A DNA stretch of 64,000 nt from Bosea sp. Tri-49 (lineage in GTDB: Bacteria > Pseudomonadota > Alphaproteobacteria > Rhizobiales > Beijerinckiaceae): positions 3,472,001 through 3,536,000 of the forward strand of contig NZ_CP017946.1 in the NCBI RefSeq assembly GCF_003952665.1. Direction: 5' to 3'. The position numbers and the translations under genes are program-made. Under the pieces are notes generated by a model, which was not told the origin of the DNA, did no database searches, and saw nothing but the letters and a program-made list of their open reading frames with translations. Positions 36,793 through 45,611 of the stretch are shown here, piece by piece. How positions within the stretch are numbered: position 1 is the stretch's first letter; every line of letters starts with the position of its first letter.

Positions 36793-37746
36793 TCAGCCGT
36801 AGCAGGCCTGCCTCAAACCGAGGCCGGGATGAAGCGCGTCGATTGCCTCGATCTCGGCCTTCAGCTCCGCCCCGATCCAGTCCCGGATCGCGCGGACGAC
36901 CGGACTCGGCGGGCGGTTGCGCGGCGTCAACAGCACGCAGTTGCGCTCGCCGCGCGTCAGCCGGTCGCTCGCCGGCACCAGCGCGCCTGACCTCAGCGCA
37001 TGCGAGACGACGGTGATCCAGCCGAAGGCGACGCCCTGGCCGAGCAGCGCCGCCTGCACCACCACGGCGTAGTCCGAGAAACTCAGCGTCTTGACCGGTC
37101 CGGGCCGGCCGGTAGCGAAGGGCGGATAGCGTTCGGCCCAGTCGAGCGCGGAATCGGTCAGGTTGATGATCGTGTTGCCCTCGCCCGTCACCTCGGCTTC
37201 GGGCTCGGCCTGCCGGTAGCCGGGGCTGCAGATCGGCAGCATCACCTCACGCACCACCATCGCCTCGGCCGGCACCGCCTCGTCGCCATCGAGGAAGCGC
37301 ATGCCGAGATCGACATTGTCGACCGGGCCGCGCAGGGAGCCGGCGATCATCTGGAAGCGCAGGTCGACTGCGGGAAACCGGCGCTGGAAATGGTCCATGC
37401 GCGGCATCAGCCAATGCGTGGTGAAGGCGGAGGAGACCGAGATCGTCACCGTCTCCTTGCCGCCGCGTAGCTGCTCGACCTCGCGCAGGCCCGCTTCGAT
37501 GCTGCGGAAGCCGTCGGCGACGCGGCGATAGAGCACTTCGCCCTCCGGTGTCAGGATCGCGCCCCTCCCGCCGCGCTCGAAAAGTCGCAGGCCGAGATGG
37601 CTCTCGAAGCGCGACAGCATGCGGCTGACCGCCGGCTGGGTGACGTTCAGCTCCTCGGCTGCGCGGGTGAAACTGCCGCTGCGCGCCGCCGCCTCGAAGA
37701 CGAAGAGCGCATTGCTCGACGAGACCATGCGGCGCAGCTCTGACAT
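36793..37746 (-). CDS. LysR family transcriptional regulator (GcvA-like)
   Basis: This 317-residue protein has a winged helix at about residues 10-65 (NALFVFEAAARSGSFTRAAE then LNVTQPAVSRMLSRFESHLG) and an effector domain with HWLMPRMDHFQRRFPAVDLR, typical of the GcvA/AmpR group. It is divergent from the Pot-type ABC operon across 230 bp and convergent with the aldehyde dehydrogenase gene, so it most likely controls the Pot operon. The intergenic region has an AT-rich block near 37755-37790, but no clear symmetric operator was found. Confidence 0.93.
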   Translation of the reverse strand: MSELRRMVSSSNALFVFEAAARSGSFTRAAEELNVTQPAVSRMLSRFESHLGLRLFERGGRGAILTPEGEVLYRRVADGFRSIEAGLREVEQLRGGKETVTISVSSAFTTHWLMPRMDHFQRRFPAVDLRFQMIAGSLRGPVDNVDLGMRFLDGDEAVPAEAMVVREVMLPICSPGYRQAEPEAEVTGEGNTIINLTDSALDWAERYPPFATGRPGPVKTLSFSDYAVVVQAALLGQGVAFGWITVVSHALRSGALVPASDRLTRGERNCVLLTPRNRPPSPVVRAIRDWIGAELKAEIEAIDALHPGLGLRQACYG

Positions 37747-37976
37747 TACACCAGGTTATGTTCTCCCTGATTATTTGGCAATTGCGACAGGGGGCCGAAA
37801 TCCCGTTTCATGAGCTGATCGAATGCAGCTTGCGGTGACGGCCCGGCAGAGGCCCGCACCGCCGAACAGCACCAGCGCCGGCACGGATCGCCATAAGATC
37901 ACCTTATGGCCCGTCCCGAAAACGGTCTTTGCCTGCGCAGTGCCGCGATGTCGCTGTATCCGGACGGGAGAGTGCC

Positions 37977-39062
37977 ATGGCCAACATAGGCGGCGAACGC
38001 GTCGAGATCAGATCGGCGAGCAAGCATTACGGCTCGGTGCGTGCGCTCGACGATGTCTCGCTCGACATCGCCCCGCAGGAATTCGTCTCGCTGCTCGGCC
38101 CGTCCGGCTCGGGCAAGACCACCTTGCTCGGCATTCTCGGCGGCTTCATCCAGCCTTCCGGCGGCTCGGTCCATCTCGGCGGCCGCGACGTCACCTATAC
38201 CCCGCCGCACAAGCGCGACATCGGCATCGTCTTCCAGAACTACGCGCTGTTCCCGCATATGAGCGTCGGCGAGAACGTCGCCTTTCCCCTGAGAGCGCGG
38301 CGCCTGCCCAAGTCGACCTATGCCGAGAAGGTCCGCGGCGCGCTCGCCATGGTCGACCTCGCCGGCTACGAGGAGCGCGGGATCGGCCAGCTCTCCGGCG
38401 GCCAGCGCCAGCGCGTCGCGCTCGCCCGCGCCATGATCTTCGAGCCGCGCCTGATCCTGATGGACGAGCCGCTCTCGGCGCTCGACAAGCAACTACGCGA
38501 AAACATGCAGATCGAGCTGCGCCAGCTCCACAAGCGGCTGGGCGCGACGATCATCTACGTCACGCACGACCAGCGCGAGGCGCTGACGATGAGCGACCGC
38601 GTCGCCATCCTGAAGGACGGCAAGCTGGTCCAGATCGACAGGCCCGAGCGCCTGCACGACCATCCCGCCAACGCCTTCGTCGCGAGCTTCATCGGCGAGG
38701 CGACGCTGCTGCCGGTCCAGCGCGCCGGGCAGGACAGCGTCTCGCTCGCCGGCACCGTGCTGAAGAGCGCCCGGCCGATCGCGCCGAACGGCGAGCTTGT
38801 GCTCGCGATACAGACCGAGAAGCTGCTGGTCGAGGACGGCTCCGGCAACCCCGAGCGCAACCGGCTCGAAGCCCGGGTCACCGATATCGTCTTCCAGGGC
38901 GAGAGCCTGCGGGTCTTCCTCGCGCTCGACGACGGCACGGCGCTCAGCCTGCGTCAGCCCAGCCATTACGAGGCCGCCCGTCGCATCCCGCCGGTCGGCG
39001 AGCGCCTCGCCGTCAGCCTCCACCCGCAGGACACGATCATCGTGCCGAAAATCGGCGCCTGA
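37977..39062 (+). CDS. Spermidine/putrescine-type ABC transporter ATP-binding protein (PotA-like)
   Basis: This 361-residue ATPase has Walker A GPSGSGKT (41-48), Q-loop VFQNYALFPHM, signature LSGGQRQR (139-146), Walker B LILMDEP (159-165) and a C-terminal TOBE domain (about 285-355). GGGAG precedes the ATG. It should energise the permeases encoded at 42.4-44.0 kb. Unusually, a HAD gene and a flavin oxidase gene lie between it and the binding-protein gene. Pot-type importers take polyamines but also opines, phosphonates and other charged amines. Confidence 0.94.
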   Translation: MANIGGERVEIRSASKHYGSVRALDDVSLDIAPQEFVSLLGPSGSGKTTLLGILGGFIQPSGGSVHLGGRDVTYTPPHKRDIGIVFQNYALFPHMSVGENVAFPLRARRLPKSTYAEKVRGALAMVDLAGYEERGIGQLSGGQRQRVALARAMIFEPRLILMDEPLSALDKQLRENMQIELRQLHKRLGATIIYVTHDQREALTMSDRVAILKDGKLVQIDRPERLHDHPANAFVASFIGEATLLPVQRAGQDSVSLAGTVLKSARPIAPNGELVLAIQTEKLLVEDGSGNPERNRLEARVTDIVFQGESLRVFLALDDGTALSLRQPSHYEAARRIPPVGERLAVSLHPQDTIIVPKIGA

Positions 39063-39091
39063 TCTCCCTCCCCCAGCAGAGACGCAAGACC

Positions 39092-39796
39092 ATGGCCCTC
39101 AGCGATTTCAAGGTTCTCACATTCGACGTCGTCGGCACGCTGATCGACTTCGAGGCCGGCGTCCTCGGCGCGGTCCGGCGCCTTGGCGGCCCGGCTGCCG
39201 CCAAGCTCAGCGACGACGAGATCTTCGCGCCCTATCTCAAGGGCCGCGAGCTGCATTACGAGCGCTCGAGCGAAGTGATGAAGCTGGTCTACATCCACCT
39301 CGCCAAGGAACTCGGCCTGCCGAATGACGATGCCACGGCCGACGCCTTCCAGCTCGCCATCCTGCGCCATCCCGCCTTCCCGGATTCGGCTGCAGCGCTG
39401 ACGCGACTGCGCAAGCACTACCGGCTGGTGGCGATGACCAATGCCGACCGGCCGAGCTTCACCTGCTACTCGCACACGCTCGGCAATCCGTTCCACGACA
39501 GCATCACCGCCGACGAGGCGATCCACCCCAAGCCCGATCCGCTCTACTTCGCCTATAATCGCGGCCGGCAATCGGCCTTCGGCTACAAGCAGGAGGAGAT
39601 CCTGCATGTCGCGCAGAGCCAGTATCACGACATCCGTGTCGCCAAATCGCTGGGCTATGCCACCTGCTGGATCGAGCGGCGCCAAGGCCAGAAGGGCTTC
39701 GGCGGCACGCCGGCGGTGCCCGAGATCACCAAGCCCGATTATCACTTCACGACGCTGAAGGCGCTTGCCGACGCGGTCGAGGCGGAACGGGCCTGA
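39092..39796 (+). CDS. HAD superfamily, haloacid dehalogenase type II-like protein, copy 2
   Basis: The 234-residue HAD protein carries motif I LTFDVVGTLID with nucleophile Asp12; the Tyr two residues later that is typical of haloacid dehalogenases is Val14 here. Motif II is VAMTNAD, the motif III lysine lies in HPKPDP, and motif IV is QSQYHDIRVAKSLG. It is a distant paralog of the HAD at 34.6 kb. It lies 29 bp after the PotA-like gene and 4 bp before the flavin oxidase start, inside the ABC operon. The changed motif makes true dehalogenation doubtful; a phosphatase or other hydrolase role in the pathway is more likely (inference). Confidence 0.9.
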   Translation: MALSDFKVLTFDVVGTLIDFEAGVLGAVRRLGGPAAAKLSDDEIFAPYLKGRELHYERSSEVMKLVYIHLAKELGLPNDDATADAFQLAILRHPAFPDSAAALTRLRKHYRLVAMTNADRPSFTCYSHTLGNPFHDSITADEAIHPKPDPLYFAYNRGRQSAFGYKQEEILHVAQSQYHDIRVAKSLGYATCWIERRQGQKGFGGTPAVPEITKPDYHFTTLKALADAVEAERA

Positions 39797-39800
39797 TCCC

Positions 39801-41117
39801 GTGACGGCCGCGCCGACATCCTGGCAGGCCCTCGACGCCGCGCCCTCGCTCTGGCGGGCGACGGCATCGCCGCTGCAGGCGCTGCCGGCGCTCGCCGGCG
39901 ATGCGCAGGCCGACGTCGTGATCATCGGCGCCGGCTATACAGGGCTCTCGGCCGCCCATCATCTCGCCGCCAGCGGCCTTGCGCCACTAGTTCTGGAGGC
40001 GAACGAGCCCGGCTGGGGTGCGAGCGGGCGCAATGGCGGCGTCATCACCGCCAAGTTTCGCCTGTCCTTCCCGGCGATCGCCGCCAGCCATGGCCGGGAC
40101 ATGGCGAAACGCATGTACGACATCGCCCATGAGGCGACCGACATCGTCGCCGAGCTGGTCGGCGCCCATGGCATCGCGGACGCCGGCTTGACCCGCGCCG
40201 GCCAGGTCAAGGCGGCGCACAACCACGAGACGCTGGCCTATGCGGTGAAGGAAGCGCAGTGGCTGCGCGCCGAACTCGGCGACACCACGATGACCGTGCT
40301 CGATGCCGGACAGGTGCGTGAGGAGACCGGTTCCGCCGGGTTCGTCGGCGGCGTGCTCAATGCCGGCTCGGGCGGCATCCACCCGCTCAGCTATCTGCGC
40401 GGCCTCGCCCGCGGCGTGGCCTCGCAGGGCATCCCCGTCCATAGCCAGACGCCGGCACTCAGCCTCAAGCGCGAACGCGACGGCGTGCTGGTCGAGACGC
40501 CGCGGGGCACGGTGCGGGCCAGGCAGGCGATCATCGCCACCAACAGCTACTCAGACCTGACGCCCGCGACCCGCGAATACCAGCGCACGCTCATCCCGTT
40601 CCGCAGCGCGATCATCGCGACGCAGAAACTCTCGCCGAACCTCGCTGCCAGCGTGATGCCGACAGGCCGGACCTATACCGAGACCAAGCGGATGATGCGC
40701 TGGTTCCGCATGGTCGACGACCGGATCGTCTTCGGCGGCCGCGGCGCCTTCGGCAAGACGGATTCCGCCGCCGCCTTCGCCGCCCTGCACAAGGCGATGG
40801 TCGGCATCTTCCCGCAGGTCGCCGACGTGCCGCTGGCCTTTTCCTGGTCCGGACTCGTCGCGATGACGCTCGATTCCGTGCCGCATGTCGGACGCGTCGA
40901 CGACCGAGTCATGGTCGCCATGGGCTACAACGGCGCCGGCGTCGCCATGTCGAGCCTGATGGGGCGCTATCTCGCTGCCTTTGCGCGCGGCGAGCGCCCC
41001 GATGTCGGGCTGCTCGACGTCGGCCGCATGCGGCCCGTGCCCTTCTACCCACTTCGAGAACCGGCCGTCCGCCTGGTCGCCGGTTGGTACCAGTTTCTAG
41101 ACGCGATCGGACGGTAG
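39801..41117 (+). CDS. FAD-dependent oxidoreductase of the PuuB/OrdL type
   Basis: This 438-residue flavoprotein has the FAD motif VVIIGAGYTGLSAAHHLAAS (about 38-57) followed by GWGASGRNGGVITAKF, the hallmark of gamma-glutamylputrescine oxidase-like enzymes, and a C-terminal VAMGYNGAGVAMSSLMG loop. It oxidises a C-N bond of an amine or amino acid. Start is GTG at 39801, five bases after the HAD stop. No signal peptide, so cytoplasmic. It is encoded within a Pot-type ABC operon and probably acts on the imported amine. Confidence 0.93.
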   Translation: MTAAPTSWQALDAAPSLWRATASPLQALPALAGDAQADVVIIGAGYTGLSAAHHLAASGLAPLVLEANEPGWGASGRNGGVITAKFRLSFPAIAASHGRDMAKRMYDIAHEATDIVAELVGAHGIADAGLTRAGQVKAAHNHETLAYAVKEAQWLRAELGDTTMTVLDAGQVREETGSAGFVGGVLNAGSGGIHPLSYLRGLARGVASQGIPVHSQTPALSLKRERDGVLVETPRGTVRARQAIIATNSYSDLTPATREYQRTLIPFRSAIIATQKLSPNLAASVMPTGRTYTETKRMMRWFRMVDDRIVFGGRGAFGKTDSAAAFAALHKAMVGIFPQVADVPLAFSWSGLVAMTLDSVPHVGRVDDRVMVAMGYNGAGVAMSSLMGRYLAAFARGERPDVGLLDVGRMRPVPFYPLREPAVRLVAGWYQFLDAIGR

Positions 41118-41156
41118 GCCTCGAAGCTCCGATCCAAAACAACAGGGGAACAGGAC

Positions 41157-42212
41157 ATGGCTAAGAGCTTGAAGATCCGGACTGCCTGCGCCGCAGCAGG
41201 CTTATCCCTCGCGCTGCTCGGCTCCGCCATGGCGGCCGAGCAGATCATGTTCGTCTCGCAGGGCGGCGCCTATCAGAAGGCGCAGACCATCGCGATCCTC
41301 GACCCGAGCGCCAAGAAGCTCGGCATCACCATCAACCAGGACAGCGTGCCCGATGCCTGGCCGATCATGCGCTCGCAGGTCGCATCGGGTAAGCCGACCT
41401 GGGACGTCGTCGACGTCGCCACCAATTTCTGCTTGCGCGGCGGCGAGCAGGGCATCGTCGAGAAGCTCGACTTCAGCAAGATCCCGAACGCAGCAGCGAT
41501 GCCGGCCGAGTACCGCAGCGACTACTCGGTGGCCTATGAGTTCTATTCGAGTGTGCTCGGCTACAATCTGAAGAAATTCCCGGACGCGGCCTCGGCGCCC
41601 AAGAGCTGGGCCGATTTCTGGGACGTGAAGAAGTTCCCGGGCCGCCGCTCGCTGCGCAACCACCCGCTCGCGACACTGGAAGCGGCGCTGATGGCCGACG
41701 GCGTCGCGCCCGACAAGCTCTACCCGCTCGATGTTGAGCGCGCCTTCAAGAAGCTCGAGGAGATCAAGCCGAACATCACGGTCTGGTGGACCTCGGGCGC
41801 CCAATCGGCGCAGCTCCTCAATGACGGCGAGGTCGACATGGTGATGGCCTGGAACGGCCGCATCAGCGCGCTGACCAAGGAAGGCGCCAAGGTCACCTAC
41901 ACCTACAACCAGGGCATCCTGCAGAGCACCTCGCTTTGCGTGCTCAAGGGCGCGCCCAACCTGCCGACCGCGATCAAGTTCCTGAACGAGGCGGTCGACC
42001 CGGTGCACCAGGCCAATCTGCCGCTGCATATCGATTACGGCCCGGCCAACCCGAAGGCCTACGACACCAAGGTCATCTCCGAGGCGCGGGTCAAGGAGCT
42101 GCCGAGTGCGCCCGAGAATGCCAAGGTGCAGGCCCTGATGTCCTATGCCTGGTGGACCTCGCCGGCCGGCGAGGCGGCCGAGAAGCGCTGGCTGCAGTTC
42201 ATGCAGAAATAA
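41157..42212 (+). CDS. Spermidine/putrescine-type ABC substrate-binding protein (PotD-like)
   Basis: The 351-residue precursor has a signal peptide ending AMAA (cleavage about residue 26) and an SBP_bac_8-type mature domain: IMFVSQGGAYQKAQT, SAPKSWADFWDVKKFPG, VWWTSGAQSAQLLNDGEVDM. It captures the operon's amine-like ligand in the periplasm. AGGGGAACAGG lies before the ATG at 41157. A 190-bp gap with a large inverted repeat separates it from the permease genes. Confidence 0.94.
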   Translation: MAKSLKIRTACAAAGLSLALLGSAMAAEQIMFVSQGGAYQKAQTIAILDPSAKKLGITINQDSVPDAWPIMRSQVASGKPTWDVVDVATNFCLRGGEQGIVEKLDFSKIPNAAAMPAEYRSDYSVAYEFYSSVLGYNLKKFPDAASAPKSWADFWDVKKFPGRRSLRNHPLATLEAALMADGVAPDKLYPLDVERAFKKLEEIKPNITVWWTSGAQSAQLLNDGEVDMVMAWNGRISALTKEGAKVTYTYNQGILQSTSLCVLKGAPNLPTAIKFLNEAVDPVHQANLPLHIDYGPANPKAYDTKVISEARVKELPSAPENAKVQALMSYAWWTSPAGEAAEKRWLQFMQK

Positions 42213-42227
42213 GCACAGCGCAACCCT

Positions 42228-42370
42228 GTCATTCCGGGGCGCCGCGAAACGGTGAGCCCGGAATCCAGAAACGATGCCGGTTCCAGATCGGGAGTTCGCC
42301 TCCCCTCTCTCGATCGAACGCATCGGCTCTGGATTCTGAGGCTCGATCCTTCGGATCGCTCCGGAATGAC
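42228..42370. repeat. Large inverted repeat between binding-protein and permease genes
   Basis: Outer arms GTCATTCCGG (42228-42237) and CCGGAATGAC (42361-42370) are perfect inverted copies. Inner arms AATCCAGA (42262-42269) and TCTGGATT (42328-42335) also match. The element looks like the dispersed repeats starting TCATTCCGGG known in many Hyphomicrobiales genomes (from memory). In mRNA it would give a long stem between potD-like and potB-like genes and may lower permease expression relative to the binding protein. Confidence 0.75.
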
Positions 42371-42402
42371 ACCGACCTCGTGAGAGCAGGAGCAGACGGC
42401 TC

Positions 42403-43266
42403 GTGAGCGCGATCGATCCATCCCTCGCCCATCAGCGCCGCGAGCAGGCGCTGATGACGCTGCTCGCGGCGCCTGCCGTGCTGGTGATCGTCGCGCTGGT
42501 GGTGATCCCGGTCGGCTGGCTGGCGGCCCAGTCGATCTATGACAACGGCTTCACGCTGGAGCACTACCGCCGCATCTTCACCGAGGAGGTCTACTGGCGC
42601 AGCTTCGCGCTGACCTTCCGCATCGCCCTGATGGTGACGGTTCTCACCTTGCTTCTTGGCTATCCGGTCGCCTATGCGGCGGCCCACGCCAAGCGGCCCT
42701 GGAACGTGCTGATCCTGGCCTGCGTGATGCTGCCGTTCTGGACCAGCGTGCTGGTGCGCGCCTATGCCTGGCTCGTGCTGCTGCAGCGAACCGGCGTCGC
42801 CAACCAGCTGCTCGAACGCTTCGGACTGATCACAGAGCCTCTGGCGATGGTCCACAACGAGCTCGGCACGGTGATCGCGACCGTGCACATCCTCCTGCCC
42901 TTCATGGTGCTGCCGCTCTACTCGACCATGCAGAAGATTCCGCGCGAGCTGATGCTCGCCGGCGCCAGCCTCGGCGGCGGCCCGCTCTACAGCTTCCTGC
43001 GCATCTTCCTGCCGCTGTCGCTGCCGGGCGTCGTCGCGGGGCTGACTCTCGTCTTCGTGCTGACGCTCGGCTTCTACATCACGCCCGAGCTGCTCGGCGG
43101 CGGGCGCACCGTGATGATCTCGATGGTGGTGAGCCGCAATGTCGAGCTTTACGCGCAGTGGGGAGCAGCGAGCGCGGTCGGCGTCGTGCTCCTCACCTGC
43201 GTACTCGCGATCTTCGCCGCCGTCGGCCGCATCATCCCCCTCGACAAGATGCTGGGGCAGAAATGA
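42403..43266 (+). CDS. Spermidine/putrescine-type ABC permease (PotB-like)
   Basis: This 287-residue membrane subunit has about six helices, the first from LLAAPAVLVIVALVVIPVGW, and the EAA-type loop IPRELMLAGASLGGGPLYSF followed by RIFLPLSLPGVVAG. Start is GTG at 43403 minus 1 kb, i.e. 42403, with AGGAG 13 bases upstream. It forms the channel with the PotC-like subunit whose gene overlaps its stop as ATGA. Confidence 0.94.
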   Translation: MSAIDPSLAHQRREQALMTLLAAPAVLVIVALVVIPVGWLAAQSIYDNGFTLEHYRRIFTEEVYWRSFALTFRIALMVTVLTLLLGYPVAYAAAHAKRPWNVLILACVMLPFWTSVLVRAYAWLVLLQRTGVANQLLERFGLITEPLAMVHNELGTVIATVHILLPFMVLPLYSTMQKIPRELMLAGASLGGGPLYSFLRIFLPLSLPGVVAGLTLVFVLTLGFYITPELLGGGRTVMISMVVSRNVELYAQWGAASAVGVVLLTCVLAIFAAVGRIIPLDKMLGQK

Positions 43267-44048
43267 AAACCTCGCTGCTGCCGCGCCTCGCCTTCGGCCT
43301 CGTCGTCGGGCTCGTCCTGATCTACCTGATGCTGCCGGTGCTGATCATCGTGCCGATGTCGTTCTCGAGCACGCGCTTCCTGACCTTCCCGCCGCCGGCG
43401 CTCTCGCTGCGCTGGTACGCCGAGTATTTTGGCAACCCGAACTGGATGCAGGGCACGCGCATGAGCCTGATGCTCGGCGTGCTGACCGTATTGATCGCGA
43501 CACCGCTCGGCACTGCCGCGGCCTATGCCATCAGCAACGCCCAGAACCGGCTGATGCGCTCGCTGCATATGGTGCTGATGCTGCCACTGATCGTGCCGAT
43601 CATCATCGTCGCGATCGGCATCTTCTTCGTCTACGCCAAGCTCGACCTGATCCAGACGCTGACCGGGCTGGTGCTGGCCAATGTCATGCTCGGCCTGCCC
43701 TATGTCATCACCTCGGTCGTCGCCGGCCTGCAGAGCTTCGACAAGACGCAGGAGATGGTGGCGCGCAGCCTCGGCATGAACCGCCTGCGAGCCTTCCTCA
43801 CCGTGACGCTGCCGCAGATCAAGGCCAGCGTCTTCGCCGGCGCCGTCTTCGCCTTCATCTCGGCGATCGACGAGACGATCATCGCGCTCTTCGTGTCGGG
43901 CGGTCAGTACCAGACCCTGACCAAGCGCATGTTCACCGCCCTGCGCGACGAGATCGACCCGACCATCGCCTCGATCTCGACCCTGTTGACCGTCGCCTCT
44001 TTCCTGCTCGTCCTGCTCGCCATGAGCGGACAGAAGAAGGACACGTAG
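43263..44048 (+). CDS. Spermidine/putrescine-type ABC permease (PotC-like)
   Basis: This 261-residue membrane subunit begins MKTSLLPRLAFGLVVGLVL, with SLRWYAEYFGNPNW after helix 1 as in PotC, and the EAA-type loop EMVARSLGMNRLRAFLTVTL. It is the last gene of the potA-HAD-oxidase-potDBC operon. The next gene is convergent, with 107 bp between. Confidence 0.94.
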   Translation: MKTSLLPRLAFGLVVGLVLIYLMLPVLIIVPMSFSSTRFLTFPPPALSLRWYAEYFGNPNWMQGTRMSLMLGVLTVLIATPLGTAAAYAISNAQNRLMRSLHMVLMLPLIVPIIIVAIGIFFVYAKLDLIQTLTGLVLANVMLGLPYVITSVVAGLQSFDKTQEMVARSLGMNRLRAFLTVTLPQIKASVFAGAVFAFISAIDETIIALFVSGGQYQTLTKRMFTALRDEIDPTIASISTLLTVASFLLVLLAMSGQKKDT

Positions 44049-44111
44049 AAGGCTCCATCAGAGGCCGCTTTGGAGCGCGCTCTGGTGAGTCGACTGGCGT
44101 GGTCGTCGAGA

Positions 44112-44152
44112 ACCGGAGCGGAGCGGACTTTTCGTCCGTGAGCACCGGAGCG
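44112..44152. terminator. Small hairpin with flanking direct repeats between converging genes
   Basis: The stem CGGAC/GTCCG (44124-44128, 44134-44138) has loop TTTTC and is flanked by two copies of ACCGGAGCG (44112-44120 and 44144-44152). The T-run is in the loop rather than after the stem, so terminator function is only a possibility. Confidence 0.3.
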
Positions 44153-44155
44153 GGC

Positions 44156-45433
44156 TCAGTGTCGCCAGTCCTGATAGCGATAATAGGCGCCGACGAAGGG
44201 CAGGAACCATGGCGGGCCGAAATGGCCGGGCACTGCCGGCCAGTCGAGCCCGGCGAAGGGGTTCGCCTTCGTCTCGCCGCCCATGACCCTGGCCATGGCC
44301 TGCCCCATATGCACCGACATCTGGGTGCCGTGGCCGCTATAGCCGAGCGCGTGGAAGATGCCGTCGCGCTCGCCGGCGCGCGGCAGCCGGTCTGCCGTCA
44401 TGTCGACGAGCCCGCCCCAGCAATAGTCGATGCGCGTATCCGCGAGCTCCGAGAAGAGCTCCAGCATGCGGACCCTCAGGATCGCGCCGCTCTTGGCGTC
44501 CGAGGCCGGGCTCGACAGCGCAAAGCGCGCCCGCCCCCCAAAGATCAGCCGGTTGTCAGGTGTGAGCCGGAAATAGTTGCCGATGTTCTTGGTCGTTGTT
44601 GCCGTCCGCCGTGTCGGCATGATCGCCGCGGCGCGCTCGGGCGAGAGCGGCTCGGTCGCGATGATGAAGCTACCGACCGGCACGATGCGGCGCCGGAGCC
44701 AGGCGAAGGGCCCCCGGCGCGAGGCGCCGGTCGCGAGCAGCACCTGCCCGGCTTCCAGCGTCCCCCGGCTGGTGACGACGCGGTGGGCATGGCCGCTCAG
44801 CCGCTCGAGTCCGGTCACCGCCGCATTCTCATGGATCGCCGCACCATTGCGCGCCGCCGCCTCGGCGAGGCCGACGCCGAAGCGGCCCATATGCATATGG
44901 GCGCTGCGCGGATAGAGCAGCCCACCGAAGAAGCCGTCCGAGCCGATCTCGCGGCGAATCTCGGACGGCGACACGACGGCCAGGTCCGGCTCAACCGTGC
45001 GCCGCAGCAGCACGGCGCTCTTCTCCAGCTTGGCGAAATGCTCCGGCTTGGCGGCGAGCTTGATCTTGCCGGTGCGGATGAAATCGCAATCGATCGCCTC
45101 GCGCGCGACCAGCGCCTCGACGGTGTCGACAGCGCTGTCGAAGGCGCGATAGAGCGCGACCGCCTTCTCCTCGCCGAGGCTGGCGGCAAGGCTGCCGAGA
45201 TCATGCGCGAGGCCGTTATTGCAATGCCCGCCATTGCGTCCGGAGGCCTCGCCGATCACGCGCCCGGCCTCCAGCACGGCGACGCTCGCCCCCGACTTCG
45301 CCAAAGCTAGCGCTGCCGACAGGCCGGTGAAGCCACCGCCGACGATGGCGACATCGACCTTGCCGGCGATCGGAGCCGTAGAGCCGGCGGTGAATCTCGG
45401 CGCCGTCGCGAGCCAGTAAGGTTCGAGCTTCAT
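44156..45433 (-). CDS. FAD-dependent oxidoreductase, gamma-glutamylputrescine oxidase (PuuB)-like
   Basis: The 425-residue flavoprotein has DVAIVGGGFTGLSAALALAK (about 27-46) and then GEASGRNGGHCNNGLAHDLG, the PuuB/OrdL pattern. A C-terminal LGYSGHGTQMSVHMGQ closes the FAD site. PuuB oxidises gamma-glutamylputrescine to the aldehyde in polyamine catabolism; no PuuA, PuuC or PuuD homolog is beside it, so a different amine substrate is quite possible. It stands alone on the minus strand, divergent from a GNAT gene across 178 bp. Confidence 0.92.
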   Translation of the reverse strand: MKLEPYWLATAPRFTAGSTAPIAGKVDVAIVGGGFTGLSAALALAKSGASVAVLEAGRVIGEASGRNGGHCNNGLAHDLGSLAASLGEEKAVALYRAFDSAVDTVEALVAREAIDCDFIRTGKIKLAAKPEHFAKLEKSAVLLRRTVEPDLAVVSPSEIRREIGSDGFFGGLLYPRSAHMHMGRFGVGLAEAAARNGAAIHENAAVTGLERLSGHAHRVVTSRGTLEAGQVLLATGASRRGPFAWLRRRIVPVGSFIIATEPLSPERAAAIMPTRRTATTTKNIGNYFRLTPDNRLIFGGRARFALSSPASDAKSGAILRVRMLELFSELADTRIDYCWGGLVDMTADRLPRAGERDGIFHALGYSGHGTQMSVHMGQAMARVMGGETKANPFAGLDWPAVPGHFGPPWFLPFVGAYYRYQDWRH

Positions 45434-45611
45434 GGAAGACAGGGCCTCAGTGCTTCGGACAGGACGGCAAGGATATCATTTCGCCGGTCGAGCCGGCTCC
45501 AGCCGCCGAGAATACCGCCTTACCCGGCAGGTTCTTGGACGATTTTGCAGTTCTCCGGCCCTTGCTGCCCGCCTATAGTCGGCCCGTATTCAAGCAACGA
45601 GGCCTGCAGCG

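Noticed and set aside
43139..45310. Long plus-strand frame across potC-like and the opposite strand of the PuuB-like gene
   Set aside because: No start signal or motif; both true genes have complete domains in other frames.
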